DNA of 64,000 nucleotides, taken from Legionellales bacterium UBA4759. Lineage in GTDB: Bacteria; Pseudomonadota; Gammaproteobacteria; Legionellales; Legionellaceae. The notes beneath the pieces were generated by a model, which saw nothing but the letters and a program-made list of their open reading frames with translations, was not told where the DNA came from and ran no database searches. The stretch spans positions 25,344 through 89,343 of the forward strand of contig DHHZ01000127.1 of the NCBI GenBank assembly GCA_002403515.1, given 5' to 3'. Position numbers and translations under genes: made by a program. This document shows positions 39,579 through 49,355 of the stretch, piece after piece (within the stretch, counting starts at the first letter, position 1; each line of letters starts with the position of its first letter).

Positions 39579-40337
39579 TTAGTGTGGTGGATTTGAGCGA
39601 GGAATCACCACGATAGCATCACTAACTGCCGCTAAACCTGGCATGTGAAGAAAAAATCCAGAAAATTTTGCAAAAAATTGTGTTGAGCTGCCACCATCAA
39701 GGTTTAATGCATTACGACAGTTTAAAGGTTGGTCAATCAGTGTATGCGCAAGTTGTGAAAGGGTGATGGGGAAATATTGTGTGATGACGATGGCCATTTC
39801 ATGATCTGATATTACACAAAGGGCAGTACGTTCAGCATATCCAGGACGAAGCGATGGAATATGTTTGTCGATAATTAAGCGAGGTCCTGCTTGAATTGCA
39901 AATTCAATGTTTTGTTGGGTACTAAATTGTCGTGCGCTTGAAATCCGGGCTTGTTTATTTTTGATATAAAAAACGCCCCACCAACTAATATTTTTAAAGG
40001 AATTACTGTGTTTAAATTGACTAATTCGCAAGCCCAATGGTTTTTGATCTTCATCAAAAAAACCACCATTAATGGCCAGTGGTGCTTTTTCACTTACGGC
40101 ATATTGTTCGATACTGGGAAATTTAAGTTCTAAATTTTTGTGACTGATAAGTTTTAATTGATGCTCATTCAAATCAATTTTAAAAACATGGATATGGGAC
40201 CAATCTTTAATATAAAAAGGCGCAAGGTCTTGATAGTCAATGCCTGGAGCAACGGTTTTCCATTGAGCAAAGCTAAGGTTTGCTAGAATCATAGCTAGCA
40301 AAGCAATAAATTTGTGAAATATGCTTTGCCTGTTCAT
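39579..40337 (-). CDS. Secreted phosphodiester glycosidase (NAGPA-like)
   Basis: 252 residues. A Sec signal peptide (about 1-25, ending NLSFA) precedes a domain with the family's blocks: LAINGGFFDE (about 90), RTALCVI, and NALNLDGGSSTQFF (about 215). These match the phosphodiester glycosidase domain of N-acetylglucosamine-1-phosphodiester alpha-N-acetylglucosaminidase and bacterial relatives. The protein should act in the periplasm, perhaps on cell-wall or exopolysaccharide linkages; the substrate is unknown. It is divergent from pmbA and 178 bases from nrdA. Confidence 0.84.
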   Translation of the reverse strand: MNRQSIFHKFIALLAMILANLSFAQWKTVAPGIDYQDLAPFYIKDWSHIHVFKIDLNEHQLKLISHKNLELKFPSIEQYAVSEKAPLAINGGFFDEDQKPLGLRISQFKHSNSFKNISWWGVFYIKNKQARISSARQFSTQQNIEFAIQAGPRLIIDKHIPSLRPGYAERTALCVISDHEMAIVITQYFPITLSQLAHTLIDQPLNCRNALNLDGGSSTQFFAKFSGFFLHMPGLAAVSDAIVVIPRSNPPH

Positions 40338-40389
40338 TTGTTTTAGGTATCCTTAATAAAAGTTATTCTATTTAAGATTTTGAACACAT

Positions 40390-41748
40390 ATGATCAAAAC
40401 AGAACTACAAAATAGCAGTTTTTCAGGTTTAAAGTCAATTGATTCCTGCCAAGAAATTCTTGAGCGAACAATTCAACTTTGTAAAAACCATGGTGCAACG
40501 GATGCTTCAGTCGATTTTAATCAAGACATTGGTTTTAGTGTTGATGTGCGACTTGGGGAAGTTGAGGCGGTGAGTTTTCATCAAAATCAAGGATTGAGTG
40601 TTGAGGTTTATATTGGGCAAAGCAAAGGACTTGCTTCTAGCACAGATTTGCGAGATGAATCGGTATTAAGAGCGGTTAAGATGGCATGTGACATGGCACA
40701 AGTCAGTGCCAAAGACCCATGTTATGGTCTAGTCAAAGCAGATAAAAACAAACACCATCAAAATTTGGATTTGTATCATCCATCCAGCTGGACAACTGAT
40801 GAAGCCATTCTCAAAGCCATTTCACTTGAAAAATTGGCGATGGAACAAGATGTACGTATTACCAACTCAGAGGGTGCTAATGTTTCTTCATATCGATTCT
40901 TGAGCTCCTCGATGAATACCCAAGGTTTTCATGAAGTCCTGCATTCAACCAGACATTCCATGTCATGTGTGTTGATTGCCCAACAAAATCAAGAAATGCA
41001 AAGAGATTATGCTTTTACCACTGCTCGAGATACTCAAGATTTAGACAACATCGATGAAGTCGCAAAACTTGCAGCCTCACGGGTATGTTCTCGCTTAGGT
41101 GCTCAATCTATTCCAACACAAGAAGTCCCCGTTATTTTTAGTCAACGTGTCTCAACCACATTGATTGGGTATTTCATTAGTGCAATTAGCGGAAGTCAGT
41201 TATACCGAAAAAATTCATTTCTTTGTGATGCTATTGGCAAAAAAGTGTTTCCTGATTTTGTTAGCTTGCAGGAAAAACCATTTATTTTAAAAGGTTTAGG
41301 CAGCGGGTATTTTGATAGTGATGGTTTGGCAACTCGAGAAAATATTTTTGTTAAACACGGACAAATCAATAAATATGTATTGGGTGTCTATTCTGCAAGA
41401 CGTTTAGGTCTAAAAAGTACAGCGAATGCTGATGGCGTGCATAATCTGCATGTAAGCCCCAATGCGAAGGATTTATCAGAACTGATGTGCCAGGTACCCA
41501 AATGTTTTGTAGTCACAGAATTAATGGGGCAGGGCGTTCAGTTGCTCACTGGAAATTATTCGCAAGGCGCAAGTGGATTTTGGGTTGAAAATGGCAAAAT
41601 TGTACACGCGGTTGAAGGCGTGACTATTGCTGGTAATCTTTTAGATATGTATCAAGATATTATCGCAATTGGAGCGGATAGTGATCATAATCGTTCGACA
41701 CAATGTGGTAGTATTTTAATAAAGAATATGATGATAGCGGGTCACTAA
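40390..41748 (+). CDS. pmbA: TldD/PmbA-family protein PmbA
   Basis: 452 residues, standard PmbA length. Characteristic parts include LGEVEAVSFHQNQGLSVEVYIG near the N-terminus, SSTDLRDESV, LGSGYFDSDGLATRE at about 320 and VVTELMGQGVQLLTGNYSQGASGFWVENG near the end. No HExxxH zinc motif is present, as expected for the PmbA partner; TldD supplies it. The TldD/PmbA complex degrades unfolded peptides and processes some modified peptides. No tldD occurs in the window. Confidence 0.94.
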   Translation: MIKTELQNSSFSGLKSIDSCQEILERTIQLCKNHGATDASVDFNQDIGFSVDVRLGEVEAVSFHQNQGLSVEVYIGQSKGLASSTDLRDESVLRAVKMACDMAQVSAKDPCYGLVKADKNKHHQNLDLYHPSSWTTDEAILKAISLEKLAMEQDVRITNSEGANVSSYRFLSSSMNTQGFHEVLHSTRHSMSCVLIAQQNQEMQRDYAFTTARDTQDLDNIDEVAKLAASRVCSRLGAQSIPTQEVPVIFSQRVSTTLIGYFISAISGSQLYRKNSFLCDAIGKKVFPDFVSLQEKPFILKGLGSGYFDSDGLATRENIFVKHGQINKYVLGVYSARRLGLKSTANADGVHNLHVSPNAKDLSELMCQVPKCFVVTELMGQGVQLLTGNYSQGASGFWVENGKIVHAVEGVTIAGNLLDMYQDIIAIGADSDHNRSTQCGSILIKNMMIAGH

Positions 41749-41756
41749 TAAATAGA

Positions 41757-41785
41757 AAATGGAGCGTCTCATCGATGCTCCATTT
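41757..41785. terminator. Hairpin between pmbA and infA
   Basis: AAATGGAGC / GCTCCATTT form a 9-bp stem with an 11-base loop between the convergent genes. On the minus strand TCTATTTATT follows. Confidence 0.55.
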
Positions 41786-41795
41786 CAAAAGATGT

Positions 41796-42017
41796 TTAGC
41801 CTTTGTCACGAAAAGTGATGCGAGCTTTACTGAGATCGTAAGGTGTTAGCTCAACTTTTACTTTATCGCCAGTTAAAATACGAATGTAATTTTTACGCAT
41901 GCGACCAGATATATGAGCAGTTACGATATGCCCATTTTCAAGTTCAACTCGAAACATGGTGTTTGGTAAGGTATCAATTACTGTACCAGACATTTCAATA
42001 TGTTCTTCTTTAGCCAT
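41796..42017 (-). CDS. infA: Translation initiation factor IF-1
   Basis: 73 residues. The sequence is near-universal IF-1: [47 protein letters not shown] and [11 protein letters not shown]. It is an OB-fold factor occupying the ribosomal A site at initiation. It is monocistronic, bounded by hairpins on both sides, with a promoter-like pair upstream. Confidence 0.99.
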   Translation of the reverse strand: MAKEEHIEMSGTVIDTLPNTMFRVELENGHIVTAHISGRMRKNYIRILTGDKVKVELTPYDLSKARITFRDKG

Positions 42018-42052
42018 AAATATTCCAATACATACTCAAATAATTCATTTTT

Positions 42053-42081
42053 ATCATGCCTTAAAAATTTTATAATGACAA
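42053..42081 (-). promoter_or_regulatory. Probable infA promoter
   Basis: On the minus strand TTGTCA (42076-42081) and CATGAT (42053-42058) are spaced 17 bases apart, between the rpsT terminator and the infA start. Confidence 0.45.
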
Positions 42082-42102
42082 GACTAGAAAATTTGAGTGA
42101 AT

Positions 42103-42134
42103 AAAAAAAACCCGAACTGGTTTAAGAGTTCGGG
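42103..42134 (-). terminator. Rho-independent terminator of rpsT
   Basis: Reading the minus strand, CCCGAACT and AGTTCGGG form an 8-bp stem with an 8-base loop, followed by an unbroken run of eight Ts. Confidence 0.92.
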
Positions 42135-42164
42135 GGGTACGGACTTAGAGCGACAAAAACATAA

Positions 42165-42431
42165 TTAAGCAGCTAAAGTTTTGATCTGAGCTGATAAACG
42201 GCTTTTGATTCTAGAAGCTTTATTTTTGTGAATAATGCCTTTTTGAGCTGCTTTATCAATAACGGGTTGAGCTTTTTCAAAAGCTGTTTTAGCAGCTTCT
42301 GCTTGTTTAGCTTCGATTGCTTTTACAACATTTTTAACAAAAGTGCGAAACATTGAACGTGCGCTTGCGTTGCGTTGACGCAACTTATCATTTTGGCGAG
42401 CACGTTTAATTGCTGATTTAATATTCGCCAC
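42165..42431 (-). CDS. rpsT: 30S ribosomal protein bS20
   Basis: 88 residues. [21 protein letters not shown] and the [13 protein letters not shown] region are typical of this three-helix 16S rRNA-binding protein. It is divergent from murJ, a neighbour pair common in gammaproteobacteria. It has its own strong terminator. Confidence 0.98.
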   Translation of the reverse strand: MANIKSAIKRARQNDKLRQRNASARSMFRTFVKNVVKAIEAKQAEAAKTAFEKAQPVIDKAAQKGIIHKNKASRIKSRLSAQIKTLAA

Positions 42432-42584
42432 AACTATACTCCAACAAAAAAAATCATAAAATTAAGTTTATCAATATGCCTGATTGATAATGAATTGTCA
42501 AGGTGTATGGTGAAAATCAATAAGATATTTTTTCATTTTAAGTTAAATTGTTTTACAATCATTTTTTTGCTTTTAGGATTTAGG

Positions 42585-44150
42585 ATGAATGTTGCTCCTG
42601 TTGTTGAAAAGAAACAAAGTTTTTTACGTTCAACCACATTGGTTTCGTTGATGACTTTCTTTTCCAGAATGTTTGGTTTTGTGCGTGATATGTTATTGGC
42701 TCAGATATTTGGAGCACAAGAAGGTATGGACGCTTTCTATTTAGCTTTTCGTATTCCAAATTTTATGCGACGTCTTTTTGCCGAGGGTGCATTTTCACAA
42801 GCGTTTGTCCCTGTTTTAGCAGAATATCAGCAAAAAAATAGTTTTCATGATGTTCGTATTTTTCTCGCTCGCATTTCTGGTTGTTTGGGCATGGTTTTGT
42901 TGTTGATAACCTTATTAGGAATGTTTGGTGCCCCATGGATTGTAAAGATATTTGCACCAGGATTTAAAGCTGGCAGCTTACGTGCTGAGTGGGCTGGAAA
43001 AATGTTAGCCATTACTTTTCCTTATTTAATGTTTATTTCTTTAACTGCGATGGCTGGCGCCACACTTAATACTTATGGCTATTTTGGTGTGCCAGCTTTT
43101 ACGCCAGTCATTTTAAATCTTGTGATGATAGCCACCGCCATCTGGGGAAAAAATTATATTAGTCCACCAGTATTTGCCTTGGCTTGGGGGGTGATGATTG
43201 CTGGTGTCTTACAATTTGTTTTACAAATACCTTTTTTAATGCAGAAGAATTTACTCGTACGTCCTCAAATGGTGTGGCATGACCCAGGGGTTCGTAAAGT
43301 ATTAAAATTAATGGTGCCGGCTTTATTTGGTGTATCTGTTGCACAAGTGAATCTCTTGGTTGATACGATGTTTGCGTCGTTTTTACCAGTGGGCAGTGTG
43401 ACTTGGCTATATTACACCGATAGGTTAACTGATTTTCCACTGGGTGTATTTGGCGTTGCAATTGCCACGGTTATTTTGCCGCATTTAGCAAAAAAACATT
43501 CCGCCAATGATCACGCGCAGTTTTCTAAAACACTTGATTGGGGTTTACGCATGATCTTATTGGTCGGTATTCCTGCAGGGATTGGTCTTATTGTTTTTGC
43601 TATGCCCTTGGTAGCAACCTGTTTTGGTTATGGGCAGTTTTTGGAAATTGATATTGTGCAAACACAAAAAAGTTTGATGACATTATCATTTGGTGTGCCG
43701 GCCTTTATGGTGATTAAGGTATTGGCTTCTGGTTTTTATTCAAAACAAAACATTAAAACCCCTGTAAAAGTTGGGGCAACAGCCATGTTGGTTAATTCCT
43801 TATTGTGTGCGGCATTAATAGTGCCTTTGAAACACGCAGGTTTAACTTTAGCTTCCAGTTTAGCCGGTTATTTTAATGCACTGACATTATTAATATTATT
43901 GTATCGACGTGATATTTACCGACCTGAGCAAGGTTGGGGAAAATTTTCATTTCAGGTTTTAGCAGCTAATTTGATGATGGGTGCTTATTTATTTTTAGTT
44001 AAAAATGACTTGTCTTATTGGTATCATTTAAAAGTAGCCAGTCGATTAGGTATTCTTATAGCGCATGTTTTTGTTGCGATGGTCATTTATGTTCTGACTT
44101 TATTAGCAACAGGTTTAAAATTAAAAGAGTTTCGTGGTTTAGGGAAATAA
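42585..44150 (+). CDS. murJ: Lipid II flippase MurJ
   Basis: 521 residues from the ATG giving MNVAPVVEKK. MurJ flips lipid-linked peptidoglycan precursor across the inner membrane. The MOP-fold features are clear: SLMTFFSRMFGFVRDMLLAQIFG near the start, DAFYLAFRIPNFMRRLFAEGAFSQAFVPV, and LYYTDRLTDFPLGVFGVAIATVILP at about 300. About 14 membrane segments are visible. The frame is open 30 codons upstream, but an AGGATTTAGG ribosome site immediately precedes the chosen ATG. Confidence 0.96.
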   Translation: MNVAPVVEKKQSFLRSTTLVSLMTFFSRMFGFVRDMLLAQIFGAQEGMDAFYLAFRIPNFMRRLFAEGAFSQAFVPVLAEYQQKNSFHDVRIFLARISGCLGMVLLLITLLGMFGAPWIVKIFAPGFKAGSLRAEWAGKMLAITFPYLMFISLTAMAGATLNTYGYFGVPAFTPVILNLVMIATAIWGKNYISPPVFALAWGVMIAGVLQFVLQIPFLMQKNLLVRPQMVWHDPGVRKVLKLMVPALFGVSVAQVNLLVDTMFASFLPVGSVTWLYYTDRLTDFPLGVFGVAIATVILPHLAKKHSANDHAQFSKTLDWGLRMILLVGIPAGIGLIVFAMPLVATCFGYGQFLEIDIVQTQKSLMTLSFGVPAFMVIKVLASGFYSKQNIKTPVKVGATAMLVNSLLCAALIVPLKHAGLTLASSLAGYFNALTLLILLYRRDIYRPEQGWGKFSFQVLAANLMMGAYLFLVKNDLSYWYHLKVASRLGILIAHVFVAMVIYVLTLLATGLKLKEFRGLGK

Positions 44151-44168
44151 GTTTCAGGAGAAGAGGGT

Positions 44169-45539
44169 ATGCAGGCCGAGAAGTTTTATCAAGAAGCAGT
44201 AAAAAAGGGTGTTTGTATTGAACTGGTGACCCAAGAAAATTGGTCATTGGTTTTTGAGAAATTGTCTCAAATAGAAAAAAACCAATTGTTGTGGCAAAAT
44301 TTTAATGCCAATGTTGGAGAGATTTTTTTAGTCGTCAATTCTCAAGGTGATTTAAAAAAAGTTTTTCTTGGTGTGCAGGAAAAACGTTACTTTTTGGCTA
44401 TTGCCAATGCTGCAAATAAACTTCCTGCCGGTCATTATTATTTTAATCAAGAATTAAATTCCTACGATTTAATGGCGTGGGGCATGGCACAATATAAGTT
44501 TGCACGCTATAAGAAAATTGAAGCCCCCATCAAAGTACTTAATCTAGATAAAAAATTATTTGCAAGGGTTATGCCATTGGTTGAAGCGATTTTTAAGGTT
44601 CGAGATTTAATCAATACGCCTGCTGAGGATATGGGGCCTGAGGACTTAAGCATGGTCCTAGAAAGTCTTGCCCAACGCTATCAGGGCCAGTTTTCAAGTA
44701 TTATTGGTGATGATTTATTGGCGCAAAATTTTCCTGCAATATATACCGTTGGTCGAGCAGGGCACCAAGCGCCAAGGTTATTAAAAATGTCCTGGGGGCA
44801 AGCACATCATCCCAAAGTTACTCTAGTAGGTAAGGGTGTATGTTTTGATTCTGGTGGTTTGGATTTAAAACCAGCAAGTGCCATGCGTACCATGAAAAAA
44901 GATATGGGGGGTGCCGCTCAAGTGATTGGATTGGCTCAATTGATAATGCATTTTAATTTGCCAATATCATTACAAGTATTGATACCAGCTGTTGAAAATA
45001 CCATCGATAGTTTCGCATATCGCCCTGGTGATGTGATTCGCATGCGAAATGGTTTGCATGTTGAAATTGATAATACCGATGCCGAAGGCCGTTTGGTAAT
45101 GGCTGATGCTTTATCTTATGCTTGCGAACAAGGCACACAACTGCTTTTGGATTATTCAACACTTACAGGCGCAGCCAGAACTGCTGTAGGTACAGAAATA
45201 TCTGCTTTATTTTGTAATCAAGATGATATTGCACAGCAATTTGTGGGCTTGGGTATGCAATGTAATGACTTTATTTGGCAATTGCCTTTGTATGAGCCTT
45301 ATCAGTCCATGTTAGATTCGAATGTCGCTGATATGACAAACTCAACATCTTCACCTTATGCGGGCGCAATTACTGCGGCTTTATTTTTAAAACGATTCAT
45401 TCACGATGAAGTCAGTTGGGGACATTTTGATTTAATGGCATGGAATATCGGTTCAAAACCTGGCCGACCTGAAGGCGGTGAGGCGATGGGCATGATAGCA
45501 GTTTTCGAGTATTTCACCCGAACTTATAAAAAACATTAA
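44169..45539 (+). CDS. M17 leucyl aminopeptidase family protein
   Basis: 456 residues, slightly shorter than PepA. The M17 catalytic domain has GKGVCFDSGGLDLKPASAMRTMKKDMGGAA (lysine and metal ligands) and the signature NTDAEGRLVMADAL. The conserved STLTGAARTAVG also appears. The enzyme releases N-terminal residues in the cytoplasm. The N-terminal domain (about 1-150) is divergent, resembling the PepB-like subgroup. AGGAG lies 8 bases before the ATG and murJ ends 18 bases upstream, so the two are probably cotranscribed. Confidence 0.93.
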   Translation: MQAEKFYQEAVKKGVCIELVTQENWSLVFEKLSQIEKNQLLWQNFNANVGEIFLVVNSQGDLKKVFLGVQEKRYFLAIANAANKLPAGHYYFNQELNSYDLMAWGMAQYKFARYKKIEAPIKVLNLDKKLFARVMPLVEAIFKVRDLINTPAEDMGPEDLSMVLESLAQRYQGQFSSIIGDDLLAQNFPAIYTVGRAGHQAPRLLKMSWGQAHHPKVTLVGKGVCFDSGGLDLKPASAMRTMKKDMGGAAQVIGLAQLIMHFNLPISLQVLIPAVENTIDSFAYRPGDVIRMRNGLHVEIDNTDAEGRLVMADALSYACEQGTQLLLDYSTLTGAARTAVGTEISALFCNQDDIAQQFVGLGMQCNDFIWQLPLYEPYQSMLDSNVADMTNSTSSPYAGAITAALFLKRFIHDEVSWGHFDLMAWNIGSKPGRPEGGEAMGMIAVFEYFTRTYKKH

Positions 45540-45552
45540 GGGTTTGCACAAT

Positions 45553-45580
45553 ACAGTCAAAGCCTTCAGGCTTTGACTGT
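45553..45580. terminator. Hairpin after the M17 aminopeptidase gene
   Basis: A perfect 12-bp stem, ACAGTCAAAGCC / GGCTTTGACTGT, has a TTCA loop. It sits between the aminopeptidase and the convergent pseudogene. Confidence 0.7.
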
Positions 45581-45590
45581 GAATTGATAA

Positions 45591-46224
45591 TCATGTTTTG
45601 GGGCTGAGTTGCTTTGCCGAATAAAATATGATGGTCCATGAAATGGCCACCAACAGATGATATAAAGAGTTGTAATTTAAGCCCAGAATGGGAATGCTGA
45701 TTTGTAAAAATTGCTGAATTGCTGAAATTGTATAAAGAATCCAACCCAAACAATAAATCCCCCAGAGCGTACGATATGTTTTTATCCATAAATAAATACT
45801 GATAAGAATTTGTCCTATCACCATCATTCCAAAAAATAAACTTGCATATTTGAATATTGGATGTTGGGCTGTAAAAACCGTATAGACTCCATAGATAATT
45901 ATACTTAAAAGTATTAGAGATTTTAGTTTAACCCATGGTAGTAAATAATAAAAAAGGATGTTAAATCCAATTAAACTCACAACACCAACCAGCCAGCCAA
46001 AGGGTTAAAATCCAAAGCCAATCACTGTAAGGTGATGGGATATATTCAGGAACAAATATATGATAAGCACCAGCAATTAGGCAACCTATTGCCGAGAAGA
46101 TAAAATAATAAAACCATTATATATGGTAACGAGAATTACGCTCATGCACAAAATAAGTGCTATAAAAGATACTTAAAACGGCAACTAACCAATCGGTTAA
46201 ACCAACAAGATTATTGCCAACCAT
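45591..46224 (-). pseudogene. Decayed multi-span membrane protein gene
   Basis: An ATG at 46224, preceded by AAGGAA, begins a reading frame that runs 35 codons (MVGNNLVGLTDWLVAVLSIF...) and stops at TAA (46117-46119). Reading through, the same frame stays protein-like until about 45998, where CCAGCCAGCC (a 4-base duplication on the plus strand) shifts it. The rest, 129 codons from 45980, is a hydrophobic protein with about five membrane segments. Removing the 4 bases gives 210 codons in all, with one nonsense codon. The family is not firmly recognised. Confidence 0.78.
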
Positions 46225-46267
46225 ATACAATTTCCTTAAGGTATTAAACTACACATTAATTTATCTA

Positions 46268-47395
46268 TTAAAACCACTTTTGTTTAAAATCACGATAATC
46301 AAAAGTTTTGACCAGATTTAAAGACTTGTTTTGGTCGCGAGTGTATATAGTGGGCAGGTTTATACCATTGAACATATGTGCTTTAACCAATGAATAACTG
46401 CCACATTTTGTAAATGTTAAGATATCGCCTACTTTTAATGGCTTATCAAAATGATATAAACCAAATTGATCTCCCGCAAGACAGGTTGTTCCTGCAATTT
46501 TATAAACATATTTGCCATTTTGGACTTCTTCTAATATTTCATTTTTAAGCTGGTACTCAAAAACTTCTGGTAAGTGATTGACTGAACCATCAACAATAGC
46601 AATATTGACATTATCAGATGTGAAAATATCGAGAACAGAAACTTTATAACAACCCGCGTTTCTTGATACAGCAGATCCAGGCTCTAAATAAACATCAAGA
46701 GTGTATTTTTTTTTCAAAAAAGAAATTGTTTGATAGAGTTTATCAAAATTAGCATTTTGGGAGAATAAATAACCACCGCCAAGATTTATGGAAGAAATTT
46801 TTTCTAAAATATACGGGATTTTTTTATCTAAAATTGTCACAGTTTGCCACAAAATATCATAATTATCAGAATCAGCATTTGTATGAAAGTGAAGGCAATC
46901 TAATAAGCTTAAGTCTAGATTTTTATCCAGTGATGCAATCGGTACGCCAAGTTTAGAGGAGTGACAGCAAGGGTTATATCTAATTTCATCAACACATGAT
47001 AGGCCAGGATTAATTCTTAAACCACATTTGAAATCATAAGTTTTTTTCAAATGACTGTATTTTTGGTATAAGTTTATAGAATTAAAATAAATGTGTGAGC
47101 ATAAACGCATGATATCGATACTATCAGAATCTAAAATACCTGGCGTAGTCAAATGAATTTCACAATTTTTGCCAGCCACATCTCTAATCAATTGGGTTTC
47201 GAATAATGAACTCGAGGAAAAACCACTAAGAATCTCTGAAGCCAATTGGATTATTCTAATCAAACTGCATGATTTAATTGCATATAAAATTTTAGATTCA
47301 GTTTCAATTTGAATATTTTTAAGTCGCATTAAAGAATCATAAACAACTTGCTCGTCATAAATAAACGCAGGTGTTTGAATAGTGTTACTTTTCAT
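46268..47395 (-). CDS. NspC-like PLP-dependent decarboxylase (carboxynorspermidine decarboxylase family)
   Basis: 375 residues. Fold type III decarboxylase with the PLP Lys in ILYAIKSCS (Lys43), GLRINPGLS, YNPCCHSSKLGV, LHFHTNADSDN, INLGGGYLF, LEPGSAVS and a CLAGD motif with the catalytic Cys, ending FNGINLPTIY. These fit NspC, which makes norspermidine or spermidine from carboxylated precursors. No carboxynorspermidine dehydrogenase is nearby, so the substrate could differ. It is AT-rich and lies beside a decayed gene, suggesting transfer or rearrangement. The AAGGAA ribosome site is good. Confidence 0.82.
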   Translation of the reverse strand: MKSNTIQTPAFIYDEQVVYDSLMRLKNIQIETESKILYAIKSCSLIRIIQLASEILSGFSSSSLFETQLIRDVAGKNCEIHLTTPGILDSDSIDIMRLCSHIYFNSINLYQKYSHLKKTYDFKCGLRINPGLSCVDEIRYNPCCHSSKLGVPIASLDKNLDLSLLDCLHFHTNADSDNYDILWQTVTILDKKIPYILEKISSINLGGGYLFSQNANFDKLYQTISFLKKKYTLDVYLEPGSAVSRNAGCYKVSVLDIFTSDNVNIAIVDGSVNHLPEVFEYQLKNEILEEVQNGKYVYKIAGTTCLAGDQFGLYHFDKPLKVGDILTFTKCGSYSLVKAHMFNGINLPTIYTRDQNKSLNLVKTFDYRDFKQKWF

Positions 47396-47550
47396 TCATC
47401 AAATTCCTTTTCAATGCATCCGTATGTATTTAAATATAATATATGTTTTTGCAAAAAAAAAACATAATTAATAAATTCAGGACAAGAATATTGACGAGCT
47501 TAAGCGTTTACGCTAACAAAAAGAAGTCATTACTTGGAAATAGGTTGGAA

Positions 47551-47574
47551 GCGTCTAAAGAACTCTTCAGACGC
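47551..47574 (-). terminator. Possible hairpin after proS
   Basis: GCGTCT and AGACGC bracket a stem that extends through one A-C mismatch to AAGA/TCTT. There is no T tract. The remaining part of the 190-base gap (47396-47585) is AT-rich and should carry the promoter of the NspC-like gene. Confidence 0.35.
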
Positions 47575-47585
47575 AGATATCGAAA

Positions 47586-49286
47586 TTAGTTTTTTTTCAA
47601 TTTTTGGATAAGTTCATCAATGGGAAGATGCACAACCTCGCCAGTTGCTCGGTTTTTGTATTCAATCGTGCCTTCTTGTAAGGTTTTTTCCCCGATGACC
47701 AATCGATGCGGAATACCAATGAGGTCATGATCAGCAAACAATACGCCAGCACGTTCTTTTCTATCATCAACTAAAGCATCTAAATGATGATTTTTAAGCT
47801 GCTCGTAGACTGTTTCTGTCAATTCAGCAATTGCTTCTGGATTTTTACCGCCCATGGGAATGATTACTACATCAAATGGTGCAATTGCTTGTGGCCAAAT
47901 GATTCCGCGATCATCATAATGTTGTTCAATTGCTGCAGCCACCAGTCGACTAACACCTAATCCATAACAACCCATGAATGGCACTTGTGGTTTTCCATTT
48001 TCATCCAATACGGTTAATTTCATGGCTTCACTGTATTTTTTGCCCAACTGGAATACGTGACCGACTTCGATGCCACGACAAGCCATGAGTTTTCCATGAC
48101 CATCAGGACTGATATCACCTTCTTTGACCATGCGTAAATCAAATAATTCCGGGTTTTTCAACATGTCCCAGTTAGCAAAGTTCAAATGGTAGTCTTTTTG
48201 ATTTGCACCACAGGCAAACCATGCCAACGAATAAGCAAATTCATCAACAATCACAGGTATCGATAAATCGATAGGACCTAAGTAGCCAGATGGCAATTGG
48301 TGTTTTTCAATCAACTCATCTTCAGGTATTAAGCGAAGAGGTGTTTTTATCCAAGGATGTTTAATCGCTTTGATTTCATTGAGTTCATCGTCACCTTTTA
48401 AGACCAAGGCCACCAAAGGATGCTCATCATTTCCCTCAACAATGAGGGTTTTTAATAAACGATGGGCAGGTAGATTTAGTTTTGCAGAAACTTGTGCAAT
48501 GGTTTTATCCCCTGGGGTGTGTGTTTTTTCACATGCATGCAAACTTTTTTCAAGTTCTTTGGCGGGCACTTTTGCTTTTGCAAGCTCGACATTAGCAGCA
48601 TAAGTTCCTGAATCACTGTAAAAAATAATATCTTCACCAGCATCTGCCAATACTTGGAATTCATGTGATACGGCGCCACCAATTGCACCTGTATCTGCTT
48701 CAACAGGTCTAAAATTCAAGCCCATGCGAGTCAGTACTCGGCCATAAGCTGCATACATTTTTTGATAAGTATTTTCAAGACATTCTGGTTTTAAATGAAA
48801 TGAATAGGCATCTTTCATCAAAAATTCTCGAGCACGCATGACACCAAATCGCGGGCGAATTTCATCACGAAACTTGGTTTGAATTTGATACAAATTCAAA
48901 GGAAGTTGCTTGTAGGACTTAAGTTCTTTTCTAAGCAAATCGGTAATGACTTCTTCGTGCGTTGGGCCAAAGCAATACGCTCTGTTTTGAGAATCATACA
49001 TTTTTAAAAGTTGATTGCCAAAGGTTTCCCAACGACCAGTTTCTTCCCATAGCTCTGCTGGCTGAACGGCAGGCATTAAAACTTCTAATGAACCTGCTTT
49101 GTGCATTTCTTCACGAATAATGGTTTCAATTTTTCTTAAAATCTTCAGTCCCATAGGCATCCAAGTATAAAGGCCAGAACCCAGTTTTCGAATGAGGCCA
49201 GCCCTTAACATTAATCGATGTGATGCAAGTTCAGCATCATTAGGATTTTCTTTTAAGGTGGAAATGAACCACTGTGAAGCATGCAT
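47586..49286 (-). CDS. proS: Prolyl-tRNA synthetase (bacterial type)
   Basis: 566 residues. Class II synthetase with motif 1 around SGLYTWMPMGLKIL, motif 2 FRDEIRPRFGVMRAREFLMKDAYSF, and the inserted editing (INS) domain from about 220 to 400, which hydrolyses Ala-tRNAPro. GCYGLGVSRLVAAAIEQ forms motif 3, and the C-terminal anticodon-binding domain follows. Length is normal. Convergent or near genes give no operon. Confidence 0.98.
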   Translation of the reverse strand: MHASQWFISTLKENPNDAELASHRLMLRAGLIRKLGSGLYTWMPMGLKILRKIETIIREEMHKAGSLEVLMPAVQPAELWEETGRWETFGNQLLKMYDSQNRAYCFGPTHEEVITDLLRKELKSYKQLPLNLYQIQTKFRDEIRPRFGVMRAREFLMKDAYSFHLKPECLENTYQKMYAAYGRVLTRMGLNFRPVEADTGAIGGAVSHEFQVLADAGEDIIFYSDSGTYAANVELAKAKVPAKELEKSLHACEKTHTPGDKTIAQVSAKLNLPAHRLLKTLIVEGNDEHPLVALVLKGDDELNEIKAIKHPWIKTPLRLIPEDELIEKHQLPSGYLGPIDLSIPVIVDEFAYSLAWFACGANQKDYHLNFANWDMLKNPELFDLRMVKEGDISPDGHGKLMACRGIEVGHVFQLGKKYSEAMKLTVLDENGKPQVPFMGCYGLGVSRLVAAAIEQHYDDRGIIWPQAIAPFDVVIIPMGGKNPEAIAELTETVYEQLKNHHLDALVDDRKERAGVLFADHDLIGIPHRLVIGEKTLQEGTIEYKNRATGEVVHLPIDELIQKLKKN

Positions 49287-49355
49287 AAATTAATTCCAAA
49301 GTTTTAAAAAAACCAATTATAGCTTAATTAAATGGCTATAGTAAGTCTTGGGAAT

